Under the pieces are notes generated by a model, which was not told where the DNA came from, made no database searches, and worked only from the letters and a program-made list of their open reading frames with translations. Positions 8,051-17,448 of a stretch of DNA of 38,309 nt are shown here, one piece after another; within the stretch, counting starts at the first letter, position 1; the number at the start of each line of letters is the position of its first letter. The translations under genes were made by a program, and so were the position numbers. The stretch covers positions 1-38,309 of the forward strand of contig JAQUCU010000005.1 in NCBI GenBank assembly GCA_028686055.1. Direction: 5' to 3'. This DNA comes from Desulfuromonadaceae bacterium. Lineage in GTDB: Bacteria; Desulfobacterota; Desulfuromonadia; Geobacterales; Pseudopelobacteraceae.

Positions 8051-8836
8051 CTATTTCCGTTCGAGCATCTTCTTCATCGTTTCTGCATCAGGCATTCCGA
8101 CCTGAATTGTGCCGTCCGGCAGAACTATGGTGGGGGTACCGGAAATGCCGTTGGCATTGGCAAATTTAACAATCTCGTCAATCGCCTTTTTACTGCTTTC
8201 CCTGGTCGGCTTGGGAACCTCTTTGCCTTCAAAGGCCTTGTCCAGCAGGTCGAGGCTCTTTGTTTCAAGTGCGGCTCTTGACTTGTCGTAGGAGGCCGGA
8301 TGCATCGGCAGCGGGAAGAGCATGATATGAATCGCCACGTCCGGGGCGATCTTTGCCAGCTTCTTCAGTTCGGCATGCCCTTTTCGGCAGAAGGGACAAT
8401 CGGGGTCGGTAAAGACATAAAGATTTTTGGTACCTTTGGGATTGCCCATAACAATGGCATTTGCCACAGGAATAGTTTTGACATCGACAGGCTTTATCGG
8501 TTTTGGCTGGGGAAGTACATCTTTGAAGGCAATAACCTGCTCAAGCTTTTCCAGATCAAATACGGCTCCCTGGATCAGGTATTTCTTGCCGTAATCCATG
8601 TAGAGAACACCCTTGCGGCCATCTTTTTCGACCAGCAGCTCAAACAAACCCCGTGCTGGGGATTGTCTTACGTCCGTGACGGTTCCGCCGATTTTTTTCA
8701 AGAGACCGGTGGCTTCCTGGGGGGTAAGCGTGTGGCATGATGCACACTCGCCACCGCACCCCTCTTTGGCCATTGCATACGAAGAAGAGGCGACGATAAT
8801 GGTTATTGCTACAGCGATACAGAGTTCTTTCAACAT
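8051..8836 (-). CDS. DsbC-like thiol:disulfide interchange protein with N-terminal CxxCH motif
   Basis: ORF 261 aa; YVFTDPDCPFCRKGH (CxxC active site), GISGTPTIVLPDG cis-Pro region; near the N-terminus EGCGGECASCHTL. Confidence 0.8.
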   Translation of the reverse strand: MLKELCIAVAITIIVASSSYAMAKEGCGGECASCHTLTPQEATGLLKKIGGTVTDVRQSPARGLFELLVEKDGRKGVLYMDYGKKYLIQGAVFDLEKLEQVIAFKDVLPQPKPIKPVDVKTIPVANAIVMGNPKGTKNLYVFTDPDCPFCRKGHAELKKLAKIAPDVAIHIMLFPLPMHPASYDKSRAALETKSLDLLDKAFEGKEVPKPTRESSKKAIDEIVKFANANGISGTPTIVLPDGTIQVGMPDAETMKKMLERK

Positions 8837-8865
8837 GTGTGTTCCTTTCCTCGGTTGGATATACG

Positions 8866-10236
8866 CTACTCTATGCCATATTCTTTGATTTTGTAAAGCA
8901 GCGAACGATGACTTATTTCAAGTATTTTTGCAGCTTGCGTCCGATTGCCGTCGGTTTTGCCAAGCGCTTTCCTTATCAGTTCGCGCTCGATGGCATCTTC
9001 GGCCTTTTTTATCGAGAGATTTTCACCGCCGGCCGATTCACCCGTATAGTTTTCATCAGTCGGGCAGACCGATGGCGGGAGGCATGCGGCGGTTATGCGG
9101 CCACCTTCGCACAGGATGCAGGCACGCTCAACGGCATTTTCAAGCTCGCGAACATTGCCGGGCCAGCGATGTGTCATCAGCCTGCGCATTGCATCAGGCT
9201 CCATGCGTAATACTCCGCTGTCAATACCACTACCGTAGTGGCTCAGAAAATGCTCCGCCAACAACGGAATATCCTCCACACGTTCGCGCAGCGGCGGCAG
9301 CTGCAGGCAAAATACATTCAGCCGGAAATACAGATCTTCCCGAAAGCGGCCGGTGCCAATATCCGCGGATAAATCCCGTGATGTGGCTGAAATAACCCTG
9401 ACATCAACCTTTTGGGGGACACTGCCCCCTACCCTCCGGATTTCGCCTTCCTGAAGAACCCGCAGCAGCTTCACCTGCACTGCTGGCGGCATCTCGCCGA
9501 TTTCATCAAGAAACAGGGTGCCGCCATCAGCCTGTTCAAAAAGTCCGGCTTTGTCACTGGATGCATCGGTAAAAGCACCCCGGACATGGCCGAACAGTTC
9601 ACTTTCAAGCAGGTTTTCCGGGATCGCACCGCAATTAACCGCCACAAAAGGTTTCTGACCCCGACGACCGTTCTGATGAAGGGCGCGGGCGACCAGCTCC
9701 TTTCCGGTGCCGGACTCACCCAGTACAAGTATTGTCGTTTTCAGATCGGCTACCTTGCGGATTTGGCTGAAGATATCCTGCATCCGGGAATTACGGCTGA
9801 GGATCCCACCATATGAGAACCGGCCGGCGACAACTTCCCTCAGTTGGCTGTTTTCCTCTTTCAGTCGCTCCCTCTCCTCGGCTTTTTTGAGCACCATGAC
9901 AATTTCATCTTTTTTGAACGGCTTGGAGATGAAGTCGTAGGCTCCCTTTTTCATGCATTCTATTGCAGTTTCGACGGTACCGTAGGCTGACATCATGATG
10001 ATTGGAGCAGTTACACGCTGTTGCAGTGCCCTCATCAGAAAGGTTTTACCATCCATTTCCGGCATTCGGATATCGCACAGAATATAGTCATAGATGGTAT
10101 CCAAAAGACGGTTCAGCGCTTCTGCACCATCTGCCGCAAGATCAATATTGTACCCCTGACGAGACAGCATTAGTGACAACATGTGGCGCATATTTTCTTC
10201 GTCATCTATGACCAGAATATGCCGGCAGCTGCTCAC
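8866..10236 (-). CDS. pilR: Sigma-54-dependent response regulator, PilR-like (REC-AAA+-Fis HTH)
   Basis: [15 protein letters not shown] receiver, [45 protein letters not shown]-terminal Fis HTH. Likely GTG start at 10236 overlapping the upstream kinase stop (GTGA). Confidence 0.85.
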   Translation of the reverse strand: MSSCRHILVIDDEENMRHMLSLMLSRQGYNIDLAADGAEALNRLLDTIYDYILCDIRMPEMDGKTFLMRALQQRVTAPIIMMSAYGTVETAIECMKKGAYDFISKPFKKDEIVMVLKKAEERERLKEENSQLREVVAGRFSYGGILSRNSRMQDIFSQIRKVADLKTTILVLGESGTGKELVARALHQNGRRGQKPFVAVNCGAIPENLLESELFGHVRGAFTDASSDKAGLFEQADGGTLFLDEIGEMPPAVQVKLLRVLQEGEIRRVGGSVPQKVDVRVISATSRDLSADIGTGRFREDLYFRLNVFCLQLPPLRERVEDIPLLAEHFLSHYGSGIDSGVLRMEPDAMRRLMTHRWPGNVRELENAVERACILCEGGRITAACLPPSVCPTDENYTGESAGGENLSIKKAEDAIERELIRKALGKTDGNRTQAAKILEISHRSLLYKIKEYGIE

Positions 10237-11729
10237 GCTTTTACCCCCCCTTCCATCCGTGCCAGCGGCAGCCATACAGTGAAACAGCTCCCTTCACCGA
10301 CTTTGCTGACGGCTGTGATGCGCCCGCCGAAGCCCTCAACGATACGTGCGGAAATGGCCAGCCCCAGGCCGGTTCCCTTGCCTGGCGGTTTGGTGGTGAA
10401 GAAAGGATCGAAGATATGCTTCATCGACTCATCAGATATGCCTGTGCCGCTGTCTATGACATCCAGGCGGATATGAGCTCCTGTCCCTCCGGCTCTGACC
10501 GTTACGGTCCCGCCGTCAGGAGTCGCGTCGCGGCTGTTGAGGAGCAGGTTGAAAATCACCTGTTGCAGTTGATACTGATCGCACCCTGCAGGCAGTAGAC
10601 CTTCATCTATTTCAGTACTGAGATTCATTTTTTTAAAAACACCCTGCTGCGTCATAAGGTCAACTGTTGAGCAGAGAACGTCGCGGACGTCGGTATTCTC
10701 TTCGCCGGGCGTTCGTGGGCGGGAATAATCAAGTAACCCTCTGACAATCCGGTCGATCCTTGAACAGGCTTCTGTAATACGCCGGGCATAATCCTGAATG
10801 GCAGCGTTATCCGGCTGCTCGCCTGCAGAGAGTTCGGCATATCCCATGATCGATGCGAGCGGCGTACCGATTTCATGCGCCATACCTGCCGCCAGCAGAC
10901 CGATTGAGGCCATTTTTTCGGTATGGATTGTTTCTTCACGGGCCAGATACAGGTCACTGTTTGCCTTTTCAAGAGAGGCCATCTGTTCGGTCACCTGGTG
11001 ATCTTTGGCGAGCAGCTCCAGGGACATTTCGTTAAAGGCAACAGCCAGTCGCGCAAGCTCGGCACTCCCGGTCACATTGAGCCGTTGGCCGTACTGCCCT
11101 CCGGTAATTTTTTCCGTTGCGGTCAGCAGGCGATTAATGGGATTGACAACAATCCGCGACAGAACAAAAGAACCCAATCCAAGCAATAAAATAAAATCCA
11201 GAATAAAATAGGTGTCCAGCATCTGCCGTGATCTATTGATGCGGGCCTTTGCCGGAGCCAGTGAGAGCAGCAGGCCGGCTTTTCCTACGGTTTCAACGCC
11301 GCGTTTAACTGTGATGAGATTGACTACGCCATTTCCGTCCGGGCAAATGTAACTGCCTTCTGCAGTTTTTGAAAGGCCCTGAAACGGAGCATAGACATCA
11401 CTCCCCTCCCGGCCGGCAGTGAAGATGACCGCACCGTTTTTATCGAGCAGGGTCATTCGGCTGAAAGTCGACTCTTCGGAAAGTTTTTGAATATATCTGG
11501 ATGCTTGTGAATCCGGGGGAATGAACCCTTCAGGATAGGTCGGGATTGAATCGGGAAGCAGACTTACAAAAACATTAAGAAGCGTACGGGCATGTTCGCT
11601 TTTTTGCGCGTAAAGATCGTTGGCGGCTGTTTTAAACGCCAGCAGACTGAAGAGAAGCCAGGCCAATACAAGCAGTAACCCCAGAAAGGCCAGGATTGAA
11701 ACGGTCAGACTGGGGCGGTAGTTGGTCAT
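10233..11729 (-). CDS. pilS: Membrane sensor histidine kinase with HAMP, PilS-like
   Basis: ORF 498 aa; two TMs, HAMP, MAHEIGTPLASIMGYAEL H-box, GTGLGLAISARIVEGFGG G-box. Confidence 0.75.
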   Translation of the reverse strand: MTNYRPSLTVSILAFLGLLLVLAWLLFSLLAFKTAANDLYAQKSEHARTLLNVFVSLLPDSIPTYPEGFIPPDSQASRYIQKLSEESTFSRMTLLDKNGAVIFTAGREGSDVYAPFQGLSKTAEGSYICPDGNGVVNLITVKRGVETVGKAGLLLSLAPAKARINRSRQMLDTYFILDFILLLGLGSFVLSRIVVNPINRLLTATEKITGGQYGQRLNVTGSAELARLAVAFNEMSLELLAKDHQVTEQMASLEKANSDLYLAREETIHTEKMASIGLLAAGMAHEIGTPLASIMGYAELSAGEQPDNAAIQDYARRITEACSRIDRIVRGLLDYSRPRTPGEENTDVRDVLCSTVDLMTQQGVFKKMNLSTEIDEGLLPAGCDQYQLQQVIFNLLLNSRDATPDGGTVTVRAGGTGAHIRLDVIDSGTGISDESMKHIFDPFFTTKPPGKGTGLGLAISARIVEGFGGRITAVSKVGEGSCFTVWLPLARMEGGVKA

Positions 11730-11731
11730 GG

Positions 11732-12520
11732 CTACCCCTGATTAAAGCCACTCAGCCCCAGATACCACCGGATGAGCGCGTTTCCGTAGAAAATATAAAG
11801 CAGCGCTCCGAGAGCAAGGTAAGGGCCAAACGGGATCGCCAGTTTTGAATTTTTTTTCTGAACCAGCATGATGGAAACACCGACCAGTGACCCGACCAAT
11901 GAACTGGCAAAGATAATAAAGGGGACAGACTTCCACCCCAGAAAAGCTCCCATCATGGCCAACAGTTTGATATCACCGCCCCCCATACCCTCTTTGCCGG
12001 TAAGACGCTGATACGCGTAGGCAACCAGCAGCAGACTCCCCCCGCCGAGCAGGATTCCAAGCAGTGAATTCAACCAGGAGTGACCCGGAATAAAAAAAGA
12101 CAGGATAAATCCGACAACAATGCCGGGCAGAGATATCTCGTCAGGAATAATCTGGTGTTCGATGTCGATAAAGGTGATCACGACCAGTGCACAACAGAGC
12201 AGGAACAGGGTTGCAAACGCAAGTGTCGGCCCAAAACGGAGAAAAAGAAACATCGTCAACAGCCCGTTTAACAGTTCGACCAACGGGTACTGAATGGAGA
12301 TACGGGTACCGCAGCCACGGCATTTTCCCTTGAGGAACAGATAGCTCAACAGCGGAATATTGTCATACCAGCGGATCTGATAGGAACAGACCGGACAGTG
12401 CGAAGGCGGAGACACGATTGATTCATCTTTTGGCAGGCGGCAAATGCAGACATTCAAAAAAGATCCGACAATCATACCAAAAACGAATGCTAAAACAGCA
12501 TAGTACAGGGAAGGTGTCAT
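11732..12520 (-). CDS. pilD: Prepilin peptidase / N-methyltransferase (A24)
   Basis: FGMIVGSFLNVCICRLP; CPVC...CRGC cysteine pairs; GMGGGDIKLLAMMGAFLG aspartyl motif. Confidence 0.95.
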   Translation of the reverse strand: MTPSLYYAVLAFVFGMIVGSFLNVCICRLPKDESIVSPPSHCPVCSYQIRWYDNIPLLSYLFLKGKCRGCGTRISIQYPLVELLNGLLTMFLFLRFGPTLAFATLFLLCCALVVITFIDIEHQIIPDEISLPGIVVGFILSFFIPGHSWLNSLLGILLGGGSLLLVAYAYQRLTGKEGMGGGDIKLLAMMGAFLGWKSVPFIIFASSLVGSLVGVSIMLVQKKNSKLAIPFGPYLALGALLYIFYGNALIRWYLGLSGFNQG

Positions 12521-14283
12521 CAGTCAATACTTTCGGCTATATCAAAGGTAATTTGGGACTTGAGATACATTTCTACTTCAGCTGCGGTTGAAAAGGCAAA
12601 GCATCCTTCAGCTATTCTGGCGGCACGCTCCAGCGTGCAGCGACGAAGAATCTGTTTAACCCGCAGGATTGACCCGGCTCCCATAGAAAGCTCATCAAAA
12701 CCAAGCCCGAGCAGAACAGGCAGGTAGAGAGGATCACCGGCCATTTCGCCACAGAGACATGCGGGAATTCCAGCGCTGTGAGCGGCCTGGACAACCCGGC
12801 GCAGTGACCTCAAGACCGCGGGATGAAGCGGCTGATACATATGTGACAGCTGTTCGTTGCTTCGATCTATTGCCAGTGTGTATTGAATAAGATCGTTGGT
12901 CCCCACGCTAAAAAAATCAACTTCATGTGCCAGAAGATCCGCCAGGATGAATGCCGCCGGTATTTCAATCATCACACCGACCTTGATATTGCCATCAAAA
13001 GCGGCACCAGAGGCGGTCAATTCCTGTTTGGCTTCTTCGAGCAGCGCTTTTGCCCTGCGGACTTCCTCAATTCCGGAAATCATCGGGAACATGATTTGGA
13101 CAGGCCCGTCAGCGCTGACCCGTAAAATTGCCCGCAGCTGTTTTTTAAATTCATCAGGCATGCTCAATGACAGGCGGATCGCCCGCACCCCCAGGGCCGG
13201 ATTGACCTCGGCGTTCTGGCCCATTCCCTCAAGCAGTTTATCACCGCCGGCATCAAGCGTCCGGATGGTGAGAGGATGTGGTGCAACGGCCTGCTGCATC
13301 GTTCGATATATCATCAACTGTTCTTCTTCATCCGGCATACAGGTACGGTTCATAAAGAGCATCTCGGTACGGTACAAACCGACGCCGCTCCCACCGTGCC
13401 CTAGAACAGAGGCGCCCTCTTCCGGAATCTCGACGTTTCCACGCAGGGACATAGCATGCCCATCAAGCGTAACAGCCGGCAGGTACACGGTTTTCAGAAG
13501 CTCACATTGAACATATTCATAGTGCTGTTTACGACGAAGCAATGACTGAAATGTTTCCTGATCCGGTTCAACAATAACTGCACCGGACAGGCCGTCGACA
13601 ATGACGGTGGCACCATCAAGCAGAAAATCTGTTATCCCCTCAACACCCATAACAGCGGGCATATCAAGGGCGCGTGCAAGTATGGCCGTATGCGAGGTTT
13701 GGCCCCCAATCTCGGTTATGATGGCAAGAACATTATTGCGATTGACCTGGAGCATGTCCGCGGGAGAAAAGTCGTGTGCCGCTATGATTATCTTGCCATC
13801 CTGCTCGGGAAGCGGTTCGACCGTTCCACCGCTCATGCTGTGCAGTACCCGCTCAATGACCGTCTCTACGTCGCTGATGCGTTCACGGAGATAAGGATCC
13901 TCAATGCCGGCAAAAGTTTCACGGTAGCGGTGCATGGCCCGGCGCAAGGCCCCTTCGGCATTAACCATGCCGGTTCTGATAATTTCTGACGTTTCAGCTA
14001 CCAGACGCTCATCAGACAGTATCATCAAGTGGGTTTCGATAAAGAACAGGTGGGCCTCGCCAGTTATTCCTACAAGGCGGGATTTAAGGGTTTCAAGTTC
14101 AACGCGGGTATTTTCAATAGCCTGAACTAAACGTGCTGTTTCATGGCTCACCGCTTCGGAGGAAATCTGATGCTCTGATACTACCGCCCGGCTGCGGTCA
14201 ATAACACACAACCTTCCCATTGCAATCCCGGGCGAAGCCGCGATTCCGGAGAAGGTCCGCATATCACTCTTCACCAAAGCCAT
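12520..14283 (-). CDS. ptsI: Phosphoenolpyruvate-protein phosphotransferase (PTS enzyme I)
   Basis: ORF 587 aa; ITEIGGQTSHTAILARALDMPAVMG phospho-His domain; FFSVGTNDLIQYTLAIDR. Confidence 0.93.
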   Translation of the reverse strand: MALVKSDMRTFSGIAASPGIAMGRLCVIDRSRAVVSEHQISSEAVSHETARLVQAIENTRVELETLKSRLVGITGEAHLFFIETHLMILSDERLVAETSEIIRTGMVNAEGALRRAMHRYRETFAGIEDPYLRERISDVETVIERVLHSMSGGTVEPLPEQDGKIIIAAHDFSPADMLQVNRNNVLAIITEIGGQTSHTAILARALDMPAVMGVEGITDFLLDGATVIVDGLSGAVIVEPDQETFQSLLRRKQHYEYVQCELLKTVYLPAVTLDGHAMSLRGNVEIPEEGASVLGHGGSGVGLYRTEMLFMNRTCMPDEEEQLMIYRTMQQAVAPHPLTIRTLDAGGDKLLEGMGQNAEVNPALGVRAIRLSLSMPDEFKKQLRAILRVSADGPVQIMFPMISGIEEVRRAKALLEEAKQELTASGAAFDGNIKVGVMIEIPAAFILADLLAHEVDFFSVGTNDLIQYTLAIDRSNEQLSHMYQPLHPAVLRSLRRVVQAAHSAGIPACLCGEMAGDPLYLPVLLGLGFDELSMGAGSILRVKQILRRCTLERAARIAEGCFAFSTAAEVEMYLKSQITFDIAESID

Positions 14284-14530
14284 TAGCTATCAGTTCGCTA
14301 ATGGTCTCGAAAGCTTCGGATTCGTCTACGCCATCAACCGTCAGACGAACAGAAGAACCCTTTGAAGCAGCCAGCATCATAATACCCATTATGCTTTTAC
14401 CGTTGACTTCCACCCCTTCGCGGGCCAGTTTGATATCGGAACTGAACCGACTGGATGTTTTCACAAAGAGTGCTGATGCACGAGCGTGCAATCCGAGTTT
14501 ATTTATGATCAATAAATCTTTCTGAAGCAT
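14264..14530 (-). CDS. ptsH: HPr phosphocarrier protein
   Basis: 88 aa; GLHARASALFVK (His15) and GKSIMGIMMLAASKG (Ser46 site). Confidence 0.93.
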   Translation of the reverse strand: MLQKDLLIINKLGLHARASALFVKTSSRFSSDIKLAREGVEVNGKSIMGIMMLAASKGSSVRLTVDGVDESEAFETISELIANGFGEE

Positions 14531-14608
14531 ATATCAGATTTCCTTGCATTTAAGCTCTCCCACCACCCCTCCTGATCAGACAGGGGCCAGGGGGGAGGTT
14601 CAGACTGT

Positions 14609-15001
14609 TCACTTCAACAATTCTCCGGCTACGATTATCCCTTCGCGACCGGCTTGATGCAAATCAGCAGCAAGTTCGGTAACTTGCATCAGTTCACGGC
14701 GTGAGCAGAACTCAATCAGCATCGGCAGATTAACCCCGGTAACAACTTCAATGCACCCCTCTTTTAAAAATGACATCGCCATATTAGAGGGTGTACCGCC
14801 AAACAGATCAGTCATGATAATAGCGCCGTCCGACTTTACTGATTCAACTGCAGCCACTACCCGGGCCATGATATTATCAGCTGGTTCATCGGGAGCAACT
14901 TCTACGGTAACACAGCCGTCAATGGCCCCCACAATCATCTCTGCCGACGCTTTGAGAGCCCTTGCCAGACCGGCGTGGGTAACGAGTACTAATCCTATCA
15001 T
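14609..15001 (-). CDS. PTS EIIA component, mannose family
   Basis: 130 aa; MIGLVLVTHAGLARALKASAEMIVG (His10) and IIMTDLFGGTPSNMAMSF. Confidence 0.9.
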   Translation of the reverse strand: MIGLVLVTHAGLARALKASAEMIVGAIDGCVTVEVAPDEPADNIMARVVAAVESVKSDGAIIMTDLFGGTPSNMAMSFLKEGCIEVVTGVNLPMLIEFCSRRELMQVTELAADLHQAGREGIIVAGELLK

Positions 15002-15861
15002 TTAAGCCCCTTTTCAATATCCCTGTGAATAATTTTCACTGAGGGCCACATTTCCTGTAAGTGCATTACGGTGGCCTCTGCTACGGCAACCGAGCGATGG
15101 CGACCGCCGGTACAGCCGATCGAGATTGTTAAATATGACTTCCCCTCCTGACAATATGCTGGCAACAGCGTATCCAGAAGCGGGAAAAAGTAATCGAGAA
15201 ATTTTGCAGCAACAACGTTATCAAGCACATAGTCACGAACCTTGTCATCAAGACCCGAGCCGTTTTTCAGTTCCGGCACAAAAAACGGGTTCGGAAGAAA
15301 GCGAACATCCATAACAATGCTTGACTCAAGCGGTACACCGTATTTGAACCCAAAGGACTGAACTTCAACTACCAGCTGATTTTCCTTCTCCTCACCTCTG
15401 ACAATTCTCAGGATGAAATCCTTAAGCTGGTGTACCGTAAATTCCGATGTGTCGATTATTCTGGTCGCTATCTGTCGCAAACTGCTCAGGCGGTCCCGTT
15501 CAATACGGATTCCTTCAGCAATTGTGCACTGGTCATCAACAGGGTGGCGCCGCCGCGTTTCAGAAAAGCGCCGCAGCAGGATGTCGTCCATAGCATCAAA
15601 GAAGAATATTTCAACCGTGTGCCCGGCGCCGGACATCCTGTGGAAAGCACTTTCATACCCTTTGAAAAATTCGCGCCCCCGGATATCAGTAACAAGTACG
15701 ATCCCTTTTAAGGCGTCATCCGATTTGCCGATCAAATCGACAAAAGGCTTAAACAGGCGGACCGGCAGATTATCGATGCAGTAGTAGCCTTCATCTTCCA
15801 GGGCTCTGACTGCCGTGGATTTCCCAGAACCGGACACACCGGTGATGACAATTATACGCAT
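14998..15861 (-). CDS. rapZ: RNase adapter RapZ / YvcJ family nucleotide-binding protein
   Basis: IVITGVSGSGKSTAVRALEDEGYYCIDNLP Walker A; SIGCTGGRHRSVAVAE. Confidence 0.93.
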   Translation of the reverse strand: MRIIVITGVSGSGKSTAVRALEDEGYYCIDNLPVRLFKPFVDLIGKSDDALKGIVLVTDIRGREFFKGYESAFHRMSGAGHTVEIFFFDAMDDILLRRFSETRRRHPVDDQCTIAEGIRIERDRLSSLRQIATRIIDTSEFTVHQLKDFILRIVRGEEKENQLVVEVQSFGFKYGVPLESSIVMDVRFLPNPFFVPELKNGSGLDDKVRDYVLDNVVAAKFLDYFFPLLDTLLPAYCQEGKSYLTISIGCTGGRHRSVAVAEATVMHLQEMWPSVKIIHRDIEKGLK

Positions 15862-15864
15862 CGC

Positions 15865-16827
15865 CTACTCTACCTCATCGCCGATGGGTCTTGCTTCGAT
15901 ACGCGCCAGAAGCCGCTCCTGAAAATCGCGGGCCGAATGATACCCCATCCCTTTAAGCAGATTATTACGAGCAGCTACTTCAATAATTGAGCCAAGATTG
16001 CGCCCGGGTCTTACCGGAATAATTATGTGCGGTATCTCTATACCTAAAATTGTCACGGTACGGTCATCTACTCCAAGCCTATCATATTCATACGATTCAT
16101 CCCACTCCACCAACTCAAGCAGAATATCTACAATTTTTTTATCACGGATCGCCGATACGCCGTAAAGATCCTTGATATTGATAATACCAAGTCCACGAAT
16201 CTCCATCAGATACTGAAGAGACTCATCAGCCTGTCCGACCAGTACCGCAGGCATCTTCTTCTTTATGAATACCATGTCGTCAGCAACAAGACGGTGACCA
16301 CGTATCACAAGATCGAGGGCACATTCACTCTTGCCGATGCCGCTTTTCCCGGAGATGAGAACCCCGACTCCCAGCACATCCATCAGTACGCCGTGGAGAT
16401 TGGTCGTCGGCAACAACCGTTCTTCAAGAAATTTGGTTATCAGTGATATAAAGGTTGATGATTGATGAGCGGTTGCAAGCACAGGGATAGAGCGAGCTTC
16501 TGCCAGATCAAGCAGGAGCTGCGGTGGGCGCAGGTTCTTCGTAACGATGAAACAGGATATGGGGAAACTGCAGAGAGCAGCGAGGTTGTCTGCAGCTACA
16601 CGGCTATCAACCTGCTGAATGTAGGAAATTTCAGTGTTGCCGAGCACCTGCAACCTCTCCGGATGCAGGTGCTCGGAGTAACCGGCAAGCGCCAGACCGG
16701 GTTTTTGAATACGAGGGCTGGATACACGATTGGTAAGTCCCTGTTTGCCGGCCAGAAGTGACAAACCGAGACCATACTCATTTTCAGTCAGCAGATCCTG
16801 TATCGAAAGAGAAGAAATAGCGTCCAT
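15865..16827 (-). CDS. hprK: HPr kinase/phosphorylase
   Basis: GVLISGKSGIGKSECALDLVIRGHRLVADD; MEIRGLGIINIKDLYG signature. Confidence 0.95.
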   Translation of the reverse strand: MDAISSLSIQDLLTENEYGLGLSLLAGKQGLTNRVSSPRIQKPGLALAGYSEHLHPERLQVLGNTEISYIQQVDSRVAADNLAALCSFPISCFIVTKNLRPPQLLLDLAEARSIPVLATAHQSSTFISLITKFLEERLLPTTNLHGVLMDVLGVGVLISGKSGIGKSECALDLVIRGHRLVADDMVFIKKKMPAVLVGQADESLQYLMEIRGLGIINIKDLYGVSAIRDKKIVDILLELVEWDESYEYDRLGVDDRTVTILGIEIPHIIIPVRPGRNLGSIIEVAARNNLLKGMGYHSARDFQERLLARIEARPIGDEVE

Positions 16828-16842
16828 GGCGGCTTGGGGTAT

Positions 16843-17391
16843 CTACGCCCGTTGCGGCTCAATCAAGCCGATATTTCCATCTTTACGACGATACATGACA
16901 TTGATTTCACTGCTGTCGGCATCGGTGAACACAATAAAATCTTTATGGAGAAGGTCCATCTGCATAACAGCTTCTTCTACCGACATTGGCTTGACGGTCT
17001 CAGTAGTTGTTCTGATAACTACCGACTCGGTACCGCCTTCAAGACTTTCAGCTTCAAAAATCTTTTTAGAAATCTGACGACCATGTTCATCCCCATTCGG
17101 TTTATGGGCTTTAATTTTTTCCTTGTAGCGAACAAGCTGACGTTCAATCTTGTCGATGACAGCGTCTATAGCGGCATACATGTCGTGAGTGGTATCGGAA
17201 GCCTTGGTACTAATTCCCCTTGAATTAATAACTATCTCGACTACGTGGCGAATCTTTTTTTCTACGGAAAAGTAAACCTGCACATTGATTGGATCATCAA
17301 TATACTTCCTTACCCTCTCGAGTTTTTCTTCAGCATATGCTTTGAGAGCTTCGCTCTGTTCCATGTGCCTGAATGTCATCGCTACCTGCAT
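16843..17391 (-). CDS. hpf: Ribosome hibernation promoting factor, long form
   Basis: MQVAMTFRHMEQSEALKAYAEEKLERV; C-terminal dimerization domain DFIVFTDADSSEINVMYRRKDGNIGLIEP. Confidence 0.93.
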   Translation of the reverse strand: MQVAMTFRHMEQSEALKAYAEEKLERVRKYIDDPINVQVYFSVEKKIRHVVEIVINSRGISTKASDTTHDMYAAIDAVIDKIERQLVRYKEKIKAHKPNGDEHGRQISKKIFEAESLEGGTESVVIRTTTETVKPMSVEEAVMQMDLLHKDFIVFTDADSSEINVMYRRKDGNIGLIEPQRA

Positions 17392-17448
17392 AGAAACCTC
17401 CTGTGTGGTTGGTGCTGTGAAATAGACGACTGCCCGGACAGCAGATCG

